From Streptomyces sp. NBC_01717 (lineage in GTDB: Bacteria > Actinomycetota > Actinomycetes > Streptomycetales > Streptomycetaceae): a DNA stretch of 64,000 bases. Below are positions 20,933 to 29,222 of this stretch, in pieces. The stretch's first letter is position 1, and each line of letters opens with the position of its first letter. A program made the position numbers and the translations under genes. The notes under the pieces are model-generated. The model was given only the letters and a program-made list of their open reading frames with translations, did not search any database and was not told the origin of the DNA. The stretch covers positions 248,001 to 312,000 of the forward strand of contig NZ_CP109179.1 in NCBI RefSeq assembly GCF_036248255.1, in the 5' to 3' direction.

Positions 20933-23900
20933 TCACCGCCCAAGCGCTTGCGGCGCACCACCCTCGTCCGTGCCCCAGACGTCCTCGTCCTCGGCCAGCC
21001 AGGTGGTGCGTTCACGGTCTCCGCTCTCGGTGGACTGGTTCTGCTGCGGCCCCATGCCTCCGGCCATCGGGGGGGCGAACGGCATACCGCTGGCCGTCGG
21101 CACGGAGCCTCGTGTTTTCACGCTGTTCTCCTGCTCCTCGAGAGTGGTGCCACGCCGGCCGGCACGGCCGACGCCGGGCTCAACCACGGTGCGGGTGCGC
21201 TCCGCGGCAGAGCCGCCCTCGCCGCCGCTCCCGCCGCCTCTGCCGGGTGGGAGGAACATCCCCGGGCTTCCGGGATATCCGCCGGGGCCGGCGGAGGCGT
21301 TGGCCGCCAGTTGGTCGTCGCGGCCCAGTGCGGACGCCAGATCATCCTGGTTGTAGAGGTTTCCACCGAGTTCCGAGCCGTAGGGCGAGTACGTCGAGGA
21401 AAGGCCGCCGGGCTGAGAAAGGCCATCGATCCGCTGACGGATGAGTTGGTTCATGTCCTTCTGGGGGGACCGCAGCCGGTCGGACTCGGACTGGATGTCG
21501 GCCATGCGCCGGTCATAGTCGGCCTTGGCCTGCTTCCGGGCCTGTTCCGCGTCCTGGCGAGCGTTGTCACGCTCGTGCTGCGCGGCGTCCTTCTGCCGCT
21601 GGTACTCCTCCTTGGCCTTCGCCTCTGCCTGGTCGGCTTTGTGGACGGCGTCCTGCTCGCGCTGGTTGATGTCATCGAGTTTGCGGTCGTACTGGGCCTT
21701 GGCTTCCTCGGCGCTGATCTTCCCGTCGGCGAGCGCCTTCTCGTACTCCTTCTTGGCTTGGGCCCGTTCACGATCGGCCTCTTGATGGGCCTGGTCCCGC
21801 TGGTCCCTGGCGTCGTCCTGGGCCTGCTCGAAGTCCTTCTTGGCCTGTGCGGCGTGCTGGTCGGCGGCCTGTTCGGCGGTGCCACGCTCGGCTCTGGCGT
21901 CGGCCAGGTCACGCTGGTACTGGGCGCGGGCATCGGTCTTGTCCCGCTCCAGGTCGAGCTTGGACTGCGTCTCCTGTTTGAGCGCCTGCTGACGAGCTGC
22001 TTCTCGATCGTGGTTAGCCTGATCGCGCGCTGCCTGCTGCTGCTGGGTGGCCTGCTGACGAGCCTGATCCTGCTCATTGCGGAGCCGCTCGCGGTCCTGT
22101 TCCTGCTGCTTGCGCGCGTCCTCACGGTCCTTGTCGCTCTGGGCGCGGGCCTCGGACTCGTGATTGCGGGCATCTGTTCGGTCTTTCTCCGCCTGAGCGC
22201 GGGCCTCCTGACGGTCCTGCTCCTGCTGCTTGCGGAGCCGTTCGCGTTCAGCGTCGTCCTTGGCCTGCTGCCGGCTCGTCTGGGACATGGCCATCGACTG
22301 CTGTTCGGTAGCCTGCTTCTTGGCCTCCGTGCGGTCCTTCTCCGCCTGTGCGCGGGCCTCGTCCTGGGCTTTCTGCTGCTCCGCGCGATCCTGGCCCACC
22401 TTCTGACGCGCTTCCGCGCGGTCCTTCTCCGCCTGTGCGCGGGCCTCGTCCTGGTCCTTCTCCGCCTGTGCGCGTGCCTCGTCCTGGTCCTTCTTCGCCT
22501 GCTCGCGATCCTTCTGTTGCTGCGCGCGATCCTGGCCCACCTGCTGACGCGCTTCCGCGCGGTCCTTCTCCGCCTGTGCGCGGGCCTCGTCCTGGTCCTT
22601 CTTCGCCTCCTGGCGATCCTCATCCGCCTGCTTGCGCGCTTCTTCGCGATCCTTCCGGACCTCTTCGCGGTCCTTGTCCGCCTGATCGCGGGCCTCATCG
22701 CGATCCTTCTTCGCCTGCTCGCGATCCTCATCCGACTGCTTGCGGGTCTCATCGCGGTCCTTCTCCGCCTGCTTGCGTTCGTTCTCCACCTGCTCCTTGT
22801 TGGCGATCTCGCTGAGGGACTGGTGGTCACGGTCGGTCAGGCTGCCCTCGAACGCCGCGGACACGTCGCGTAGCGCCTCGGTGATGCGCACGACGGATTC
22901 AGCGCCCGCCGCGCTCAGCCATTCCTGCGCGTGGTGGTCCCAGCGGCGGATGGCTTCCTCAGCGATCGCTTTCCATGTGCTGATTTCGTTAGGCCGGCCG
23001 TAGTCCTTGCCCTCGATGGTGATCATCTGCCGAAAACCCGCGGTCGAGACGAAAACCGTAGTGTCGAACATAGACTCAACGTCGACATCGGTGTGGTCGT
23101 ACTGGGTGTCGAACAGCTCCAAGCGCACCTGCTGTAGGAGGTCATAGAGCCAGCGATACGGGTTTCTGGTATCGAACCAAGCAAGCCAGGTGTTGTAGAG
23201 ATTCTCCGCCTCCTGGCGGAGCACGGCCTGGGCGCGGACCAGGGCCCGGGCGGGCTTCGAGGTGAGTTCGTATCCGTCGAGGGACACTTCGCTGGCGTTG
23301 CCCTCGCCCCCGTTGAGCTGCTCGGCGTAGCCCTCATAGTTCTTCCGGAGCTTGTGGACAAGGTGCTTGAAGAGGCTGGCTCCGGTGCCGCTCCAGGATT
23401 CGCTCGCCTCCCCGATATCTTTGGCGTCCCACTCCTCCATGCGCTTGGCGGCGTCCTCGAAGAAATTGACGGCTCGATCGAAGGATCTGCCCACTTCGGT
23501 GAAGGAGAGCAGATCGACGTACAAGCTGTCGTCCACGTTGAGGCCACGGTTGCTGTAGCCGTGGGTGCTGTAGGGCTGGTAAGCGATCTGGGAGAGGGCT
23601 TCCCCGGAGCCGTCGATGTACTGGTACAGGGCGCGGCTGTCCCACTTGACGTACTGGCCGTCTTTGTTATCGCGGCCTTGGTCTTTCAGGACGCCGCTCG
23701 AGAACTCGCCACCGACGAATGATTCCTCACCGCCCGGCGGATTGCTTTTGTCCTCACCAAGCCCAATGAAGGTGATGTACGCCCACCACCTGTCCAGGCG
23801 GCTCCCCGAGCCGGGTTCGGTGGGTCCGTAGGCCGCCAGGAAGAAGGGTATGACGTAGTCAGTGTTGTCGTACTGCCAACCGCCGCCGGACACGAAATTG

Positions 23901-24067
23901 GCGTCGAACTCGGACCCCTCATGCGGCATTCGCACGTGCATCAGCGGAATGCCTTCGTTTCCCTTGATGTCGTCGAACAGCGTCTTCCGCTCCGGCAGCA
24001 CATAGCCGGTGAGCATGTCGACTGCTTTTTTCCAGTAATCGTCGTTGTTCATGCTCGGGTCAGGCAT
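20933..24067 (-). CDS. Long charged coiled-coil protein with WXG-type N-terminus, 1,044 aa
   Basis: I chose the ATG at 24065-24067 because GGAG lies 7 bases upstream; the adjacent GTG at 24070 is too close to it. Residues 1-420 are globular and contain W225-S-G (ASESWSGTGASLFKHL), a WXG-like turn within long helices. About residues 430-900 are a near-continuous coil of KDRDEARAQAEKDR-type repeats, heptad-like, with Lys/Glu/Gln/Arg/Ala and almost no hydrophobic residues. The last 150 residues are Gly/Pro-rich and end DEDVWGTDEGGAPQALGR. The order of genes implies co-transcription with the Esx pair. It resembles Streptomyces ESX-linked proteins I know as AAWKG family, but that name is tentative. 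A secreted fibrous partner or a scaffold are both possible. Confidence 0.75.
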   Translation of the reverse strand: MPDPSMNNDDYWKKAVDMLTGYVLPERKTLFDDIKGNEGIPLMHVRMPHEGSEFDANFVSGGGWQYDNTDYVIPFFLAAYGPTEPGSGSRLDRWWAYITFIGLGEDKSNPPGGEESFVGGEFSSGVLKDQGRDNKDGQYVKWDSRALYQYIDGSGEALSQIAYQPYSTHGYSNRGLNVDDSLYVDLLSFTEVGRSFDRAVNFFEDAAKRMEEWDAKDIGEASESWSGTGASLFKHLVHKLRKNYEGYAEQLNGGEGNASEVSLDGYELTSKPARALVRAQAVLRQEAENLYNTWLAWFDTRNPYRWLYDLLQQVRLELFDTQYDHTDVDVESMFDTTVFVSTAGFRQMITIEGKDYGRPNEISTWKAIAEEAIRRWDHHAQEWLSAAGAESVVRITEALRDVSAAFEGSLTDRDHQSLSEIANKEQVENERKQAEKDRDETRKQSDEDREQAKKDRDEARDQADKDREEVRKDREEARKQADEDRQEAKKDQDEARAQAEKDRAEARQQVGQDRAQQQKDREQAKKDQDEARAQAEKDQDEARAQAEKDRAEARQKVGQDRAEQQKAQDEARAQAEKDRTEAKKQATEQQSMAMSQTSRQQAKDDAERERLRKQQEQDRQEARAQAEKDRTDARNHESEARAQSDKDREDARKQQEQDRERLRNEQDQARQQATQQQQAARDQANHDREAARQQALKQETQSKLDLERDKTDARAQYQRDLADARAERGTAEQAADQHAAQAKKDFEQAQDDARDQRDQAHQEADRERAQAKKEYEKALADGKISAEEAKAQYDRKLDDINQREQDAVHKADQAEAKAKEEYQRQKDAAQHERDNARQDAEQARKQAKADYDRRMADIQSESDRLRSPQKDMNQLIRQRIDGLSQPGGLSSTYSPYGSELGGNLYNQDDLASALGRDDQLAANASAGPGGYPGSPGMFLPPGRGGGSGGEGGSAAERTRTVVEPGVGRAGRRGTTLEEQENSVKTRGSVPTASGMPFAPPMAGGMGPQQNQSTESGDRERTTWLAEDEDVWGTDEGGAPQALGR
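22150..22760 (-). repeat. In-frame DNA repeats encoding charged coiled coil
   Basis: Tandem, imperfect units of about 21-45 bases encode variants of KDRDEARAQAEKDR. They lie wholly inside the coiled-coil gene and stay in frame. The same block read on the plus strand gives long Leu/Arg-rich open frames, which are only a consequence of the repeat. Confidence 0.85.
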
Positions 24068-24114
24068 CACTGGGCTCCGCTGCGTAAGGGGGAAGACGAC
24101 CCGTCCGGGCCCTG

Positions 24115-24567
24115 CTAGTTCTGGGTCTGGTCTTGGCCAGTACTCGAGATGTCGCTGTCGACGTCGTCGAAGATATCCAGGAACTCATCAGCGGAAATCT
24201 CGTCGAGGCTCTTCTTCTGATTTTCCGTCAGCTCTTTGATGGTTTCCCAGAGCGCATCCTCCAGATCCGCGAAGAGGACTTTGTGATCGGTGAAGATCTT
24301 GTTGATGTCCGTTGCCGTCTTTTTGACCTTCTCGTTCAGGGCGGAGCCGCCGACCAGATCGCCGTCGCCCGCCATGGGGCCGAGAATCAGCGGGCGTTTG
24401 GACATGATCGTCTTGCTGGAGATGTCACCGAGGCTGATGGTCTCCATCGACAGCCCGCTGGGATCGTCCTTGAGAAGGTTCTCCAAGGCCGCCCGGAACT
24501 CTACGACGTGCTCTTTGATGAACTCCTTCAGCCAATCGCTGTCGAGGACTGTGGTCGTGGGTGCCAT
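24115..24567 (-). CDS. Type VII secretion system-associated protein, 150 aa
   Basis: The ATG at 24565-24567 is preceded by GAGGAGAAAGGAACCTCC. The protein has SKRPLILGPMAGDGDLVGG in the middle, followed by LNEKVKKTATDINKIF and an acidic C-terminus (FLDIFDDVDSDISS). This sentence is characteristic of a small family found next to WXG100 genes in Streptomyces and annotated only as T7SS-associated. No catalytic motif or membrane segment is visible. It lies 47 bases upstream of the coiled-coil gene and is probably co-transcribed with it. Confidence 0.75.
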   Translation of the reverse strand: MAPTTTVLDSDWLKEFIKEHVVEFRAALENLLKDDPSGLSMETISLGDISSKTIMSKRPLILGPMAGDGDLVGGSALNEKVKKTATDINKIFTDHKVLFADLEDALWETIKELTENQKKSLDEISADEFLDIFDDVDSDISSTGQDQTQN

Positions 24568-24683
24568 GGAGGTTCCTTTCTCCTCTTCAGGCAGATGCGG
24601 ATCGCCGGCCGTGGGCTCCCGGAATCAGGGATCTGCCGCTCACACGAATCGGGGGCGGGGCATGGTGCCCGCGATGAACCTGC

Positions 24684-24720
24684 GCTGCCGGCCTCGCCCG
24701 GCACGGCTGAGGCCGGCAGC
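24684..24720 (-). terminator. GC-rich 12-bp stem between the Esx pair and downstream genes
   Basis: GCTGCCGGCCTC (24684-24695) and GAGGCCGGCAGC (24709-24720) are perfectly complementary with a 13-base loop. There is no clear U-tract. It lies 53 bases past the stop of the WVG protein. It may act as a partial terminator or 3' stabiliser that lets the small Esx proteins be made in excess over the downstream genes. Confidence 0.5.
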
Positions 24721-24773
24721 ACTGGTCTGCGAGCTTGCTCTTGTACGACTGTGGTGCGCGAACTCGGCAGCGG

Positions 24774-25094
24774 TCAGCGACCGCCTATCCGGATGTCGCC
24801 CCACTTCTGCGCAAGGTTCTGCTCGGTGAAGCGGTAGTTGCCGGAGATGTCGGTGAGCAGGGACGAGTGGCTGGCCAACAGGGTCTTCATGTTCTCCACG
24901 GCCTGGTCCCACTTGGCCTGGACTTCGCTGTAGACCTGCCTGTCGTCACCGACCCAGCTGTTGCGCAGCTCAGAGAGCTCCATTTCGAGGTTCGCCAAGA
25001 TGCTCATGATCGCCTGTGTCTGGCTGACCATGTCCTCCGCCGCGTTCTCGGTGTGGCGGTAGTCGACGTATATGTAGCCGTCGCTCAAGTCCAT
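24774..25094 (-). CDS. WXG100 protein (ESAT-6-like), 106 aa
   Basis: ATG at 25092-25094. The protein is two helices joined by a turn with W47-V-G (LRNSWVGDDRQVY), the hallmark of secreted WXG100 dimers. The C-terminal tail (FTEQNLAQKWGDIRIGGR) could carry the YxxxD/E-like export signal, although the canonical tyrosine motif is not obvious. It is paired with the preceding small protein, 140 bases upstream, in the usual EsxA/EsxB arrangement. Confidence 0.85.
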   Translation of the reverse strand: MDLSDGYIYVDYRHTENAAEDMVSQTQAIMSILANLEMELSELRNSWVGDDRQVYSEVQAKWDQAVENMKTLLASHSSLLTDISGNYRFTEQNLAQKWGDIRIGGR

Positions 25095-25234
25095 CGATTT
25101 GATTCCTCAATTCACCATGTGATGCCGGTTGAGGGCAGCTGCCAGTGGGCGGGGCAGGAGCCTGTGGATGCGGGGGTTCCTTCGAGCCAACGAGGGCGGA
25201 TCAGTGGCCGATCACATCTGTGGGACTAGGCCGC

Positions 25235-25570
25235 TCAGGGGTTGAGCTGGTCGAACACAGAGCCGGACTTGCCGATCTCGCTACTGATCGAGTCGTTCGC
25301 AGAGCCCTGCGTCATACCGTGCTCGCTCAGCGTCTGGTTGAGCTCGTCGATCATGCGGTCGAGGTTCGACAGGATGATTTCGGCGTTCTGGTCCCACTGG
25401 TCCAGCAGGCTGCCGAAGGCACCACCGTCGGCGCCTCCGTAGCCGGAGCTGAGGTTCGTCCTCGTGCTCTGGACGTCCTGCTGGCACCTCAGGACACCGC
25501 CGCGGGCCTGCTCGAGCGCCGAGATTCCATTTCGGGTCGCGCCTACTTCTGATTGCTGCATGGCCGCCAC
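25235..25570 (-). CDS. WXG100-type partner protein, 111 aa
   Basis: I chose the GTG at 25568-25570 because GAGAGGAG ends 7 bases upstream; the ATG at 25576 overlaps that ribosome site. The reading is MAAMQQSEVGATRNG onward. The turn between helices is SSGYGGADGGAF, so Tyr44 replaces the usual Trp (Y-G-G in place of W-x-G). It is first in the small-protein operon, behind a recognisable promoter, and is the likely dimer partner of the next gene. Confidence 0.8.
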   Translation of the reverse strand: MAAMQQSEVGATRNGISALEQARGGVLRCQQDVQSTRTNLSSGYGGADGGAFGSLLDQWDQNAEIILSNLDRMIDELNQTLSEHGMTQGSANDSISSEIGKSGSVFDQLNP

Positions 25571-25699
25571 GCGCATTCTCCTCTCAAAGAAGGATTACGG
25601 CATTCAACCCCCCGAGGACTCCATCGCTGCTCGCATTCTGTGCGCGCAGCACGCCAGACCGTTTGTCCACGGGGCGGCGCCTCAGGGGGGCAACCCCGG

Positions 25700-25729
25700 A
25701 TACTAGACAAGGAACACGGCGTCAGGCAA
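25700..25729 (-). promoter_or_regulatory. Candidate sigma-70-type promoter of the Esx operon
   Basis: On the minus strand TTGCCT (25724-25729) and TAGTAT (25700-25705) are separated by 18 bases. This would place transcription about 120 bases before the GTG at 25570. The elements are near consensus for a vegetative actinobacterial promoter. Confidence 0.45.
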
Positions 25730-25770
25730 CGCATCGACGTGTGGGAATGACCCATGAAATGACGCTCAAA

Positions 25771-25814
25771 TGCTCAGCTGAGCAGAATTCAATTGCAAGG
25801 CCGCTCACCTGAGC
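25771..25814. promoter_or_regulatory. Two GCTCA-N2-TGAGC inverted repeats upstream of the Esx promoter
   Basis: TGCTCAGCTGAGCA is at 25771-25784 and CGCTCACCTGAGCA at 25802-25815. The centres are 31 bases apart, about three helical turns, and lie 42-85 bases upstream of the candidate -35. This geometry fits paired dimer sites for an activator. The remaining parts of the 25577-25973 intergenic stretch hold no gene I can support. Confidence 0.5.
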
Positions 25815-25973
25815 ATTAATGCGGACCACAGACGGGCACTTTGGACATAGAGCCCCTCCATGTCACGGTCGACAACAGCAAAGACACCGACAGTGAAGCT
25901 CAAATCTTCATCAAGTCTTCGGCCCCAAAAGCCCAGGACGGTGCCTGATTGGACGATTCTGTAAACAGACGGG

Positions 25974-27455
25974 CTATTTACCGGTTTTGCACCGCATGCT
26001 GAAGACATGTCCGCCCGTTGACGCGGACTCGGGGTCAAGGTCTGGCCCAGTGGGCAGCATCGCCAGCAACGGCGCGGGGAGCGCCTGCGGCCGCGTCCCC
26101 TCATAGCCCAGGGCCTTGACGGCTTCCTGCGACGGAAGCCAGTACTTCACCCCGGAGTCGGTCACCAGATAAGTGGTGTCCCCGAGGACGTTCCCGGCGG
26201 CTCCCAACGCCCGTACCAGAGCGCCCTTTCCAGCCCGCACGGTGATGGCGTCGACGTCCAGGCAGGCCGGCTCCACCTCGTCGGAGGGCGGCTGGGCAGG
26301 CAGGCCGACGACCTCTTCCGGCAGCACGAGGGTGCTGGTCCGCGGGCTGCCACCAGCTGCGTCGACCCCGGCGCAGGCGAGGGAACCGGCGGCCACGTCA
26401 ACCGCCTTCGGCGGGGCCTGCGGCAGTGCTCCTGCGCCCGCCCGTTGCACAGCTGTGGCCGAGGCCAGGTGGCCGGTCAGCGCGTCGGTGCCGAGGCGGG
26501 CCACCGTGGCCGTTCCGCCTGCGTACGCTGTGGCGCGCGTCCGCGGGTCGCCGAGTACGAGCGCGGCGCCCGTGTCCGTCAGCGGGACCAACCCGTCTTG
26601 GGTGAGCAGGTGGTAGCGGGGAGCGGCTCCTGGCACATCCACCTGGAAGACCTGTCCGATCCTCGTCCTGCGCCCGCCCAGGTCGGGTCCTGCGTCTCCC
26701 CTGCCAGGCACCTCGGGAGACGCCAAGTCGGGCCCGGCGGGGAGCGCGTTCAGGAATGACGCGGAGACCTGGCGCGGTGTCACCGACCCGTAGCCCAACG
26801 CCTTGGCGGCGTCCGCCTTGTCATCCAGGCGCAGCCGCCTGCCTTGCCAGACCAGATACGCAGTTTTATCCGGGCCCAGGACCAGCACAGACTCCTTGCC
26901 GCCAAGCTCCCGTGCGCCGCCGGCGCCGCCTGGATCGGGGTTGCCAACGGCCAGTATGGTGACGGCTCTGACGGCTCCGCCGGTACCTGGTGCGAGGCCG
27001 GAGCACACAAGCCAGGGACCGCTGTTCACATCGCCCGCACTTGGCAGGGTGTCGGGGGCGCCCGGGATGCCGACGGGTGAGCCGTGGGGCTCTCCCCGGA
27101 GCGAGTTGTCGCCCACCGTCGTGGTCTTCAGGTTCCCGTCGGCCAGCAGCAGCGCGGAGGCGTAATTGCGTACCGGGCGCAGACGGCCGTTCAGGTACAC
27201 GAAGCGGGTGCCGGTCTCCTTGCTGACGATCAGGTCGCCGGAGGTGCGCCACGAGGTGTTACCGCCGGGCTTGAGGAGTCCGAAGACGAAGGCACCCGCG
27301 CACAGGATCAAAGCGATGATCACGCTGAGGGAGGTGGCTCGGTTGGTCCGACCCGAGGGGCTTTCCGGGGCGTCGGGCTCGGCCCGCAGCATGGCCGAGG
27401 CCAGTCGCCCCATGACGAACATGTGCGCCTGTACCTGGTCGCGCTTGTTTTGCAT
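25974..27455 (-). CDS. eccB: ESX secretion membrane protein EccB, 493 aa
   Basis: I chose the ATG at 27453-27455 (MQNKRDQVQAHMFVMGRL) because GGAGG lies 7 bases upstream. The start is typical of EccB, with a cytosolic amphipathic head, one membrane helix at about residues 44-64 (LSVIIALILCAGAFVFGLL) and a long extracytoplasmic domain. In EccB that domain has repeat folds stabilised by cysteines (CSGLAPGTG, LACAGVDAA, PACLDVDA, and MRCKTGK at the end). It follows eccD by 14 bases, so the two are one operon. The family forms the periplasmic-side ring of the ESX membrane complex. Confidence 0.92.
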   Translation of the reverse strand: MQNKRDQVQAHMFVMGRLASAMLRAEPDAPESPSGRTNRATSLSVIIALILCAGAFVFGLLKPGGNTSWRTSGDLIVSKETGTRFVYLNGRLRPVRNYASALLLADGNLKTTTVGDNSLRGEPHGSPVGIPGAPDTLPSAGDVNSGPWLVCSGLAPGTGGAVRAVTILAVGNPDPGGAGGARELGGKESVLVLGPDKTAYLVWQGRRLRLDDKADAAKALGYGSVTPRQVSASFLNALPAGPDLASPEVPGRGDAGPDLGGRRTRIGQVFQVDVPGAAPRYHLLTQDGLVPLTDTGAALVLGDPRTRATAYAGGTATVARLGTDALTGHLASATAVQRAGAGALPQAPPKAVDVAAGSLACAGVDAAGGSPRTSTLVLPEEVVGLPAQPPSDEVEPACLDVDAITVRAGKGALVRALGAAGNVLGDTTYLVTDSGVKYWLPSQEAVKALGYEGTRPQALPAPLLAMLPTGPDLDPESASTGGHVFSMRCKTGK

Positions 27456-27469
27456 GTTCCAGCCTCCGA

Positions 27470-28870
27470 TCAGCCGTTGAGGCCGCGCAGGGCGCCGTAG
27501 ACGCCGAGCGACCAGAGCGTGAGCGGCAGCATGCTGAACGCCGCGATGGAGTGCAGCACCTCGGCCGCGCGTCCCCAGTACGGCACGAGTCGCCGACCGG
27601 GCACCGTCCACGAGGCGATGGCGATGGACGCCGTCAGGCCGAGCAGACTAGCGGTGAAGATCAGCCGGTCGGCGGCGCCGAAGCCGAGCGCCGAGACGAA
27701 CAGCAGCAGGGCGGCGCCCCATGCCCCCGCCGCGGTGAGCGCGATGCGCTGCAAGGCATTGCCGAGGCCCCGGCTGTGCAGGAGCAGCAGGAGGGAAAGC
27801 GCGATCATGGTGCAGATCTCTGCGAGTCCAGGGCGGGAGGCCATGGCCGCCAGGCAGGGCACGCAGATCAGGCCGACGCTTCCATAGAAGGCGGTCATCC
27901 AGCCGTCTGCGAGGATGGAACGGCGCTCGACCTCGTTGGTGGGGTAGGGGTCGATACCCTCCTGCAGTTGCTGGGCGTTGGTGGGCAGCGGAGGCATCCT
28001 CATCCCGGAGAGCCGAAACGACAACGACGGCACGAAACCGCCCAGGAGCACCGCCGCCAACGCCACCACGCTCGCGGCCTGTTCGGGTCCGAGTCCCCCG
28101 ACGATGATCACCACAGCGCCGAGCGCACCACCCGCGGCGATCGTGGCGACACCTAGGAACAACGCTGGGTACAGGCCGACGGCGGCCAGGGCGAGCACCG
28201 CCCCGCCCGCAACGGCTGCCGCCGCGGCCAGCAGTCTGGCGCCGAGCACGGCATCGCCGTGCGGACCGCTCAACTCACCTCCGGGCAGCAGCCAGCCGGC
28301 CAGCGCGAAATAGGGGGCGACCATGAAGCCGATGGCCGCGCCCGCTGCCGTGTCCCCGACGGCCCGGCTCGCCGAGCCCGCCCCTGCGACGAGCAGCAGC
28401 CCAGCTAGGCCTGCGGCTAGGGCTCGCAGCGATGGCGATGGGCCGGGCAGGGCGAGAACAACGAGGCCGAGGGCGAGCACGGAGACGAACAGACCCCGCA
28501 GCAGTCGGCGGCTGGCCTCGGCACTCCAGCCGTACGGACGCCCCCGCATGCTGGTGGATATGCCGTCGACCAGATCGTCCAGGTGCACTTCGGGCAGCGC
28601 ATCGGTGCGCGACCTGAGAAAGAGCACGTCACCGTCGCGCATCCCGAGGGAGTCCAGGGTACTCTCAGGATCGAGCGGCGGGCCGCCGAGGCGCTGGAGG
28701 ATCCAACCTTCATGCTCCAACCCGGCTTCTTCCAGGTCGTCTCCCCCGTAGCTGATCACAGTGGGCAACAGATCGGCGACGGGCACGTCGGCGGGCACAG
28801 CCAGGTCGATCGTCTTTGCGGGGGCGCGGACGGTGAGGCGGCACAGGCTTGTCGCCTGTTTGTCAGTCAT
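27470..28870 (-). CDS. eccD: ESX translocation channel protein EccD, 466 aa
   Basis: The preferred ATG is at 28868-28870 (MTDKQATSLCRLTVRAP); longer in-frame starts add an Arg-rich stretch not expected in the family. Residues 1 to about 100 form the ubiquitin-like cytosolic domain (LPTVISYGG, DGDVLFLRSR). After a linker, about eleven hydrophobic helices fill the rest (GLFVSVLALGLVVLALPGP and later segments). EccD dimers form the membrane vestibule of the ESX core complex. The weak ribosome site (AGGAAG, about 12 bases upstream) makes the exact start less certain. Confidence 0.92.
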   Translation of the reverse strand: MTDKQATSLCRLTVRAPAKTIDLAVPADVPVADLLPTVISYGGDDLEEAGLEHEGWILQRLGGPPLDPESTLDSLGMRDGDVLFLRSRTDALPEVHLDDLVDGISTSMRGRPYGWSAEASRRLLRGLFVSVLALGLVVLALPGPSPSLRALAAGLAGLLLVAGAGSASRAVGDTAAGAAIGFMVAPYFALAGWLLPGGELSGPHGDAVLGARLLAAAAAVAGGAVLALAAVGLYPALFLGVATIAAGGALGAVVIIVGGLGPEQAASVVALAAVLLGGFVPSLSFRLSGMRMPPLPTNAQQLQEGIDPYPTNEVERRSILADGWMTAFYGSVGLICVPCLAAMASRPGLAEICTMIALSLLLLLHSRGLGNALQRIALTAAGAWGAALLLFVSALGFGAADRLIFTASLLGLTASIAIASWTVPGRRLVPYWGRAAEVLHSIAAFSMLPLTLWSLGVYGALRGLNG

Positions 28871-29222
28871 GAGCTTGGTTCTGCTTCCTGACAGGACCGC
28901 ATGCGCGGTGGCTGGAATGTCGGAGCGTGTATGCCGATCGGCTCCACGACTTACGAGCCTGGATCGCAAACGGGTACGCGGCAAAGAGTTTTACGCTTCT
29001 CCGCGGCGGTTGACAACCTGAGCGGAAAAGATTTCAGGATGCTTTCCTGGAAGCCGCAGGCACGGTATTGCGGACCCGGTTCCGGTGCTGCGGCTCGGCA
29101 ATTCCAGCCTGCCGTGATTTTTGTGCCGCTTTTCGGACGACAGCCGCAGAGCTCATCACACGCTCGCCATGTGGCCGTTTTCCACAGGGAATTATTCAGA
29201 CCTCGTCGAGGAGGCTAATTCG
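28871..29222. promoter_or_regulatory. Divergent promoter region between eccD and eccC
   Basis: This is a 352-base non-coding stretch between two outward genes of the secretion machine. A TTGACA lies at 29011-29016 on the plus strand, but I see no convincing -10 at standard distance. A half site CCTGAGC occurs at 29019-29025, the same pentamer as in the Esx operators. No small gene is supported here. Confidence 0.4.

Noticed and set aside
22150..22760. Repeat array as a possible non-coding satellite or CRISPR
   Set aside because: Repeats are in frame, have no unique spacers and encode a consistent coiled coil.
19925..22873. Plus-strand frame with a long Leu/Val-rich, membrane-like stretch
   Set aside because: The hydrophobic repeats are the antisense of the Lys/Glu/Gln coiled coil (KDRDEARAQAEKDR units). 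It is an artefact of the repeat DNA.
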